A DNA stretch of 37,154 nucleotides from Bacteroidota bacterium. Its GTDB lineage: Bacteria > Bacteroidota > Ignavibacteria > Ignavibacteriales > Ignavibacteriaceae. Below the pieces are notes generated by a model. It saw only the letters and a program-made list of their open reading frames with translations. It was not told where the DNA came from and did not search any database. This document shows positions 34,717-37,154 of this stretch, one piece after another. The DNA is taken from the NCBI GenBank assembly GCA_021783875.1, contig JAJXTM010000004.1, forward strand, positions 1 to 37,154, written 5' to 3'. Positions within the stretch are counted from its first letter, which is position 1, and each line of letters opens with the position of its first letter. The position numbers and the translations under genes were made by a program.

Positions 34717-35799
34717 ATGAAAAAAACAAAATTTTTTGAAATACATCAAAATCTTGGAGCAAAGATTGTAGAATTTGCCGGATATCTTATGCCTATCCAA
34801 TATTCATCTATAATAGCAGAGCATAAAGCAGTTCGAAATTCAGTCGGCGTTTTTGATGTTTCTCATATGGGTGAAGTTTTTGTTTCAGGGAAAAATGCAT
34901 TGGAATTTGTACAATATATTACTGTTAATGATGCTGCCAAATTAGAAGTCGGAAAAGTTCAATACTCAGCAATGTGCTATGAAGATGGCGGAATAGTTGA
35001 TGATCTTCTTGTGTATAAAATTTCCGACGAGCAATTTATGTTTGTTATTAATGCTTCAAATATTGAAAAAGACTTTAGCTGGATGAATAAGAACAATTCA
35101 TTTGGTGTAACGCTTGAAAATGATAGCGATGATTACTCATTACTTGCTATTCAAGGACCAAATTCAAAAGAGATTCTTCAAAAAATTTGTGATAAAAATC
35201 TTGATATTGAATATTACAGTTTTATTTCAGCAAAAATTGGCGGTTATGAAATGCTGGTTTCAAGAACTGGATATACTGGTGAACTGGGCTATGAAATATA
35301 TTTCAATGGTGATGAAAAGATTGCTGCAGATGTTTGGAATAAAATTTTTGATTCAGGGAAGAATTACAACATCCAACCTGTCGGCTTAGGAGCAAGAGAT
35401 TCTCTTCGTCTTGAAATGGGCTTTTGCCTATATGGGAATGATATTGATAAAACTACTAATCCACTGGAAGCTGGACTTGGCTGGATAACCAAACTTAATA
35501 AAAAAAATTTTATTGCTAAGGAAAGTCTAAAAAAAATTAAATCTGAAGGATTAAAAAGAAAATTAGTTGCTCTTTCATCAGATGAAAAATGTTTTCCTAG
35601 ACATGGCCATGAGTTATCTGTCGACGGGAAAATTGCGGGGCATATTACAAGCGGGACTGTCAGCCCCGTTTTAAATAAAGCCATTGCACTCGCTTATTTG
35701 GATGCGAATTACTTTTATTCAAGTTCGAAAGTTAATTTCTTAATCAGAGGAAAAGAAATCAGAGCAGAAATTGTCAAACTTCCTTTTTTAAAAAAATAA
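34717..35799 (+). CDS. gcvT: glycine cleavage system T protein (aminomethyltransferase)
   Basis: 360 residues. GCVT folate-binding features: GVFDVSHMGEV, VQYSAMCYEDGGIVDDLLVYK, LLAIQGPNS, SRTGYTGELGYEIY and GLGARDSLRLEMGF, followed by the C-terminal barrel (AGHITSGTVSPVLNKAIALAY). It transfers the methylene group from the lipoyl H protein to tetrahydrofolate and releases ammonia. The P and H proteins are not in the window. A GGAG about 12 bases upstream supports the ATG. Confidence 0.96.
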   Translation: MKKTKFFEIHQNLGAKIVEFAGYLMPIQYSSIIAEHKAVRNSVGVFDVSHMGEVFVSGKNALEFVQYITVNDAAKLEVGKVQYSAMCYEDGGIVDDLLVYKISDEQFMFVINASNIEKDFSWMNKNNSFGVTLENDSDDYSLLAIQGPNSKEILQKICDKNLDIEYYSFISAKIGGYEMLVSRTGYTGELGYEIYFNGDEKIAADVWNKIFDSGKNYNIQPVGLGARDSLRLEMGFCLYGNDIDKTTNPLEAGLGWITKLNKKNFIAKESLKKIKSEGLKRKLVALSSDEKCFPRHGHELSVDGKIAGHITSGTVSPVLNKAIALAYLDANYFYSSSKVNFLIRGKEIRAEIVKLPFLKK

Positions 35800-35810
35800 T
35801 ATTTAATCAT

Positions 35811-36578
35811 ATGAAGATAAATGTTTTATTTACACCAATAATTGCCGATGAGCTTTATTTTACTGGGAAAACAACTGTAGTAATAGATGTACTACGTGCA
35901 TCAACTTCAATTGTAGCAGCTCTCCAAAATGGAGCGAAGGAAATTGTTCCTGTGGCTACTGTAGAATTTGCAGTAAAAGTATCCGGCGGTATGTTTGGAG
36001 GTCAAACTCTTCTTTGTGGTGAACGAAATTCAAAAAAAATTGAAGGTTTTGCACTCGGCAATTCACCTCTCGAATATTCACAGGAAATTGTTGCAGGTAA
36101 ATCAATTATCTTATTTACTACCAATGGCACCAAAGCAATTGTTAAAGCAAAATTTTCTTCCGCTTTATTTATTTGTTCTTTTACTAATATTTCTGCATTG
36201 GCAAAACAATTAGCAATGCGAGATAAGGACATTGAAATCCAATGCGCGGGAAATCAAAATAACTTTTCCTTAGAAGACACTGTTTGTGCCGGGAAATTAA
36301 TTTCTGAATTAGAAAAGATTAATTGCGAATTATACTTATCTGATTCGGCAAAAGCTGCATTAGTACTTAGCAAATCTTTGGGAAAAAATATGCATAAAAT
36401 GCTCTCAGAAACTGAGCATGGTAAAATGCTTCTAGAGAATGGGTTTGCTGAAGATATTAACTATTGCGGTAAGCTTAATATTTCTTCTTCAGTTCCCTAT
36501 CTTACTGGAAACGTAATTAAGTTATTTCCGGAAATTGATCCTTCTTTATCTGATATAAAAGAAAATATTAAAAGTTAA
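35811..36578 (+). CDS. comB: 2-phosphosulfolactate phosphatase (ComB family)
   Basis: 255 residues, normal length. TTVVIDVLRASTSIVAALQNGA near the start, LLCGERNSKKIEGFALGNSP and FTTNGTKAIVKA are the ComB signature regions. The family hydrolyses 2-phosphosulfolactate to sulfolactate, a step of coenzyme M synthesis in methanogens, and occurs in many bacteria that do not make coenzyme M, where the use is less clear. comA and comC homologues are not in the window. It is 11 bases after gcvT, and ftsK starts one base after its stop. Confidence 0.9.
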   Translation: MKINVLFTPIIADELYFTGKTTVVIDVLRASTSIVAALQNGAKEIVPVATVEFAVKVSGGMFGGQTLLCGERNSKKIEGFALGNSPLEYSQEIVAGKSIILFTTNGTKAIVKAKFSSALFICSFTNISALAKQLAMRDKDIEIQCAGNQNNFSLEDTVCAGKLISELEKINCELYLSDSAKAALVLSKSLGKNMHKMLSETEHGKMLLENGFAEDINYCGKLNISSSVPYLTGNVIKLFPEIDPSLSDIKENIKS

Positions 36579-36579
36579 A

Positions 36580-37154
36580 ATGGCACTAAAGAAAAAAGTA
36601 AAATCAAAAGCAGACAAAATTCCGAAAGATGAGAAGCCATCATTAAGGTCCGCTGGAAAAACAAAGAAAATCATTGGTACAATAATGATTCTTCTTGGAT
36701 TATTTATTATTTTGAGTATTATATCATATTCACGATTCGACAAAGCCAATCTTAATTATCAATTTTCTGATCTACTTAAACCTTTCGGATCAAATCCCGA
36801 ATTTAACTATAAAGCAGACAATATTAGAAACTGGCTCGGAATTTTTGGAGCATATACTTCCGAATTCTTTATTAATTCCACAATTGGAATATTTTCTTTT
36901 GTTTTCCCAGTTATTATTTTAATCTGGGGAGTATCATTTTTCGTAAAATTTAATTCTCGCAAGCTAATTAACGTCTCAAACTTTTTAATACTTGCGGCAT
37001 TACTATTTTCGACATTTTTTGGATTGTTTCTAGCTCATTATAAAATATTTACAAATTTCTATGAGCTTTCAGGGTCTGTTGGAATTTATCTCGGACTCAC
37101 TCTTAGTAGAATTGTTGGCGGGATAGGTACCTTATTTTTGAAAAATGCAATAAA
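36580..37154 (+). CDS. ftsK: DNA translocase FtsK, N-terminal membrane part (3'-partial)
   Basis: An open frame from ATG 36580 to the window edge, absent from the ORF track because it has no stop here. 191 residues are visible: a Lys-rich start (MALKKKVKSKADK), then four hydrophobic segments (IIGTIMILLGLFIILSIIS; GIFSFVFPVIILIWGVSFF; FLILAALLFSTFFGLFLAH; GSVGIYLGLTLSRIVGGIG) as in the FtsK/SpoIIIE 4TM domain, with NWLGIFGAYTSEFF, a familiar Bacteroidota FtsK feature, between the first and second. The motor domain lies beyond the window, so the call rests on the membrane domain. It starts one base after comB. Confidence 0.82.
   Translation, partial: MALKKKVKSKADKIPKDEKPSLRSAGKTKKIIGTIMILLGLFIILSIISYSRFDKANLNYQFSDLLKPFGSNPEFNYKADNIRNWLGIFGAYTSEFFINSTIGIFSFVFPVIILIWGVSFFVKFNSRKLINVSNFLILAALLFSTFFGLFLAHYKIFTNFYELSGSVGIYLGLTLSRIVGGIGTLFLKNAI

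Overview
The window is AT-rich (about 30% GC by eye) with short intergenic gaps and looks like a chromosomal segment of a member of the Ignavibacteria (Bacteroidota/Chlorobi group) or a close relative. This assignment is inferred from gene content: a HEAT-repeat M1 aminopeptidase, an LA_2272-type surface repeat protein, TolB-propeller/outer-membrane-barrel peptidase, ZU5-like lipoprotein, a comB homologue, and the conserved order rimP-nusA-infB-rbfA-truB-ribF-rpsO-pnp. No rRNA, tRNA, CRISPR array, transposase or integrase was recognised.

Region 1 (1-3737): the 3' end of an M1-type aminopeptidase, a strong bidirectional terminator, an inward-facing surface repeat protein gene, a membrane-anchored mono-haem cytochrome c, and, on the minus strand, two overlapping oligopeptide-type ABC ATPases.

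Region 2 (3806-12697): a tight plus-strand run, divergent from the ATPases, that encodes a lipoprotein peptide-binding protein, two permeases, a 1187-residue Ser/Thr kinase-AAA ATPase-TPR protein, and a sigma54 activator. The last three genes overlap or abut. The activator has a degenerate receiver (no phospho-acceptor Asp) and a GAFTNA instead of GAFTGA loop. The layout suggests that peptide transport and a kinase/sigma54 output are made together.

Region 3 (12698-21482): a surface/signalling block. Two genes just downstream of the activator, a ZU5-like lipoprotein and a secreted protein with seven 16-residue tandem repeats, each have a good -24/-12 (sigma54) promoter candidate, TGGCAT-N5-TTG-W-A, at an appropriate distance. 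Next come a large zinc-peptidase/TolB-propeller/barrel protein coupled to a TPR protein, and two adjacent kinases: a GAF-ATPase protein without a visible phospho-acceptor His, and a PAS-histidine kinase-receiver hybrid. The novel candidate system here is a peptide-transporter-linked kinase -> pseudo-receiver activator -> sigma54 surface regulon. This is a hypothesis from gene order and promoter sequence, not a demonstrated pathway.

Region 4 (21505-37154): mostly housekeeping. It holds the methylmalonyl-CoA mutase catalytic subunit without its B12 domain, a LapA-like membrane protein, the rimP-to-pnp translation/RNA cluster (with candidate leader hairpins before rimP and rpsO), RNase G/E, gcvT, comB and the start of ftsK, which runs off the window.
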